6,338 bases of DNA from an uncultured Collinsella sp. (GTDB taxonomy: Bacteria; Actinomycetota; Coriobacteriia; Coriobacteriales; Coriobacteriaceae): NCBI GenBank assembly GCA_900550185.1, contig URRN01000122.1, positions 1 to 6,338 of the forward strand, in the 5' to 3' direction. The position numbers and the translations under genes are program-made. Positions 5,918 to 6,338 of this stretch are shown here, one piece after another (positions within the stretch are counted from its first letter, which is position 1; every line of letters begins with the position of its first letter). Under the pieces are notes generated by a model. It had not been told where the DNA came from. It ran no database searches and saw only the letters and a list, made by a program, of their open reading frames with translations.

Positions 5918-6338
5918 TTATTCAAATCGCAGTGCCGCGCTCTGGGCCGTCTGCATCACGCGCTGGAGCGGCACGTTGTGCTCGCGAGCGAGGCGGGAGC
6001 AGTCCTCGTACTCGGGCGCCGCACGCTCACTGCCGTCGGGCAGGGTGGCTACTTTGACGGCCACCTCGCCCCAAGGCGTCGCCACCTGCTCAAAACGACG
6101 CGGCAGACAGACGCGTTCCATCACCTGGCGACGAATGCCGTTGGTCGTGGTTTCCAAAAAGATGATCATCTGCAGACGGTCAATGTCCTCGCGGGCGCAG
6201 ATTACCTGCAGCTGCCAGCCGGGACGACCTTTTTTGCAGTAGAGGGGCAGCCAGTGCACTTCGCGGGCACCCGCCTCGCGCAAGCGGTCGGCGGCATAGG
6301 CGAGTACCTCGGGCGACGCATCGTCGATGTCGCACTCC
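5918..6338 (-). CDS. larC: LarC nickel-pincer cofactor synthase, C-terminal part (5' end outside window)
   Basis: The last 139 residues of LarC, the CTP-dependent enzyme that inserts nickel into the pyridinium-3,5-bisthiocarboxylate pincer cofactor used by lactate racemase and related LarA-type enzymes. The frame runs off the right edge; the first visible full codon is at 6337. Visible family motifs, numbered from the first visible residue, are ECDIDDASPE (1-10, compare E-T-N-x-D-D-x-x-P-E), YCKKGRPG (33-40), LETTTNGIRRQVMERVCLPRRF (61-82) and AAPEYEDCSRLA (106-117). The TTG at 6283 could look like a start but is internal, since the homology continues upstream of it. In Lactobacillus the gene is split into larC1 and larC2 by ribosomal frameshifting; the join is outside this window, so that cannot be judged. 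larA, larB and larE are not visible. It is probably the first visible gene of the yfcE-mazG unit, as no terminator follows it. Confidence 0.93.
   Translation of the reverse strand, partial: ECDIDDASPEVLAYAADRLREAGAREVHWLPLYCKKGRPGWQLQVICAREDIDRLQMIIFLETTTNGIRRQVMERVCLPRRFEQVATPWGEVAVKVATLPDGSERAAPEYEDCSRLAREHNVPLQRVMQTAQSAALRFE

Overview
The window looks like a chromosomal segment of a high-GC Gram-positive bacterium, most likely a gut member of the Coriobacteriia (Collinsella-like). This rests on the mazG / eno / divIC / ppx gene order typical of Actinomycetota, the GC-rich codon use (mostly GAG, AAG, CTG and GCC in eno), and a gene content (LarC, YfcE, a DUF4143 ATPase) common in gut anaerobes. 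The genus is an inference from memory, not a database result.

Layout. Positions 1-867 (+ strand) hold the C-terminal two thirds of a DUF4143-type ATPase, an accessory gene cut by the window edge. It is convergent with everything else. Between it and the next gene (868-985) lie two adjacent hairpin-forming inverted repeats, one with a stem about 30 nt long. From 986 to the end every gene is on the - strand. Read in transcription order from the right they are: larC (C-terminal end, 6338-5918), yfcE phosphodiesterase (5857-5309), mazG (5306-4446, 2 nt after yfcE), an intrinsic terminator (4441-4396), eno (4255-2966) with its own leader, a strong intrinsic terminator (2892-2861), then divIC/ftsB (2769-2008) with a candidate extended -10 promoter, and a Ppx/GppA phosphatase (1987-986) 20 nt behind it.

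There are therefore three probable transcription units on the - strand: larC(?)-yfcE-mazG, eno alone, and divIC-ppx. They cover nickel-pincer cofactor synthesis (LarC), nucleotide-pool sanitation (MazG), glycolysis (enolase), divisome assembly (DivIC) and polyphosphate or (p)ppGpp phosphatase chemistry (Ppx/GppA). This is a conserved housekeeping neighbourhood rather than a dedicated system. I found no tRNA, rRNA, CRISPR array, complete mobile element or clearly new multi-gene system. The least ordinary parts are the inverted repeats next to the ATPase gene, the repeated 10-mer upstream of eno, the duplicated arm at the eno terminator and the long disordered ends of the DivIC protein.
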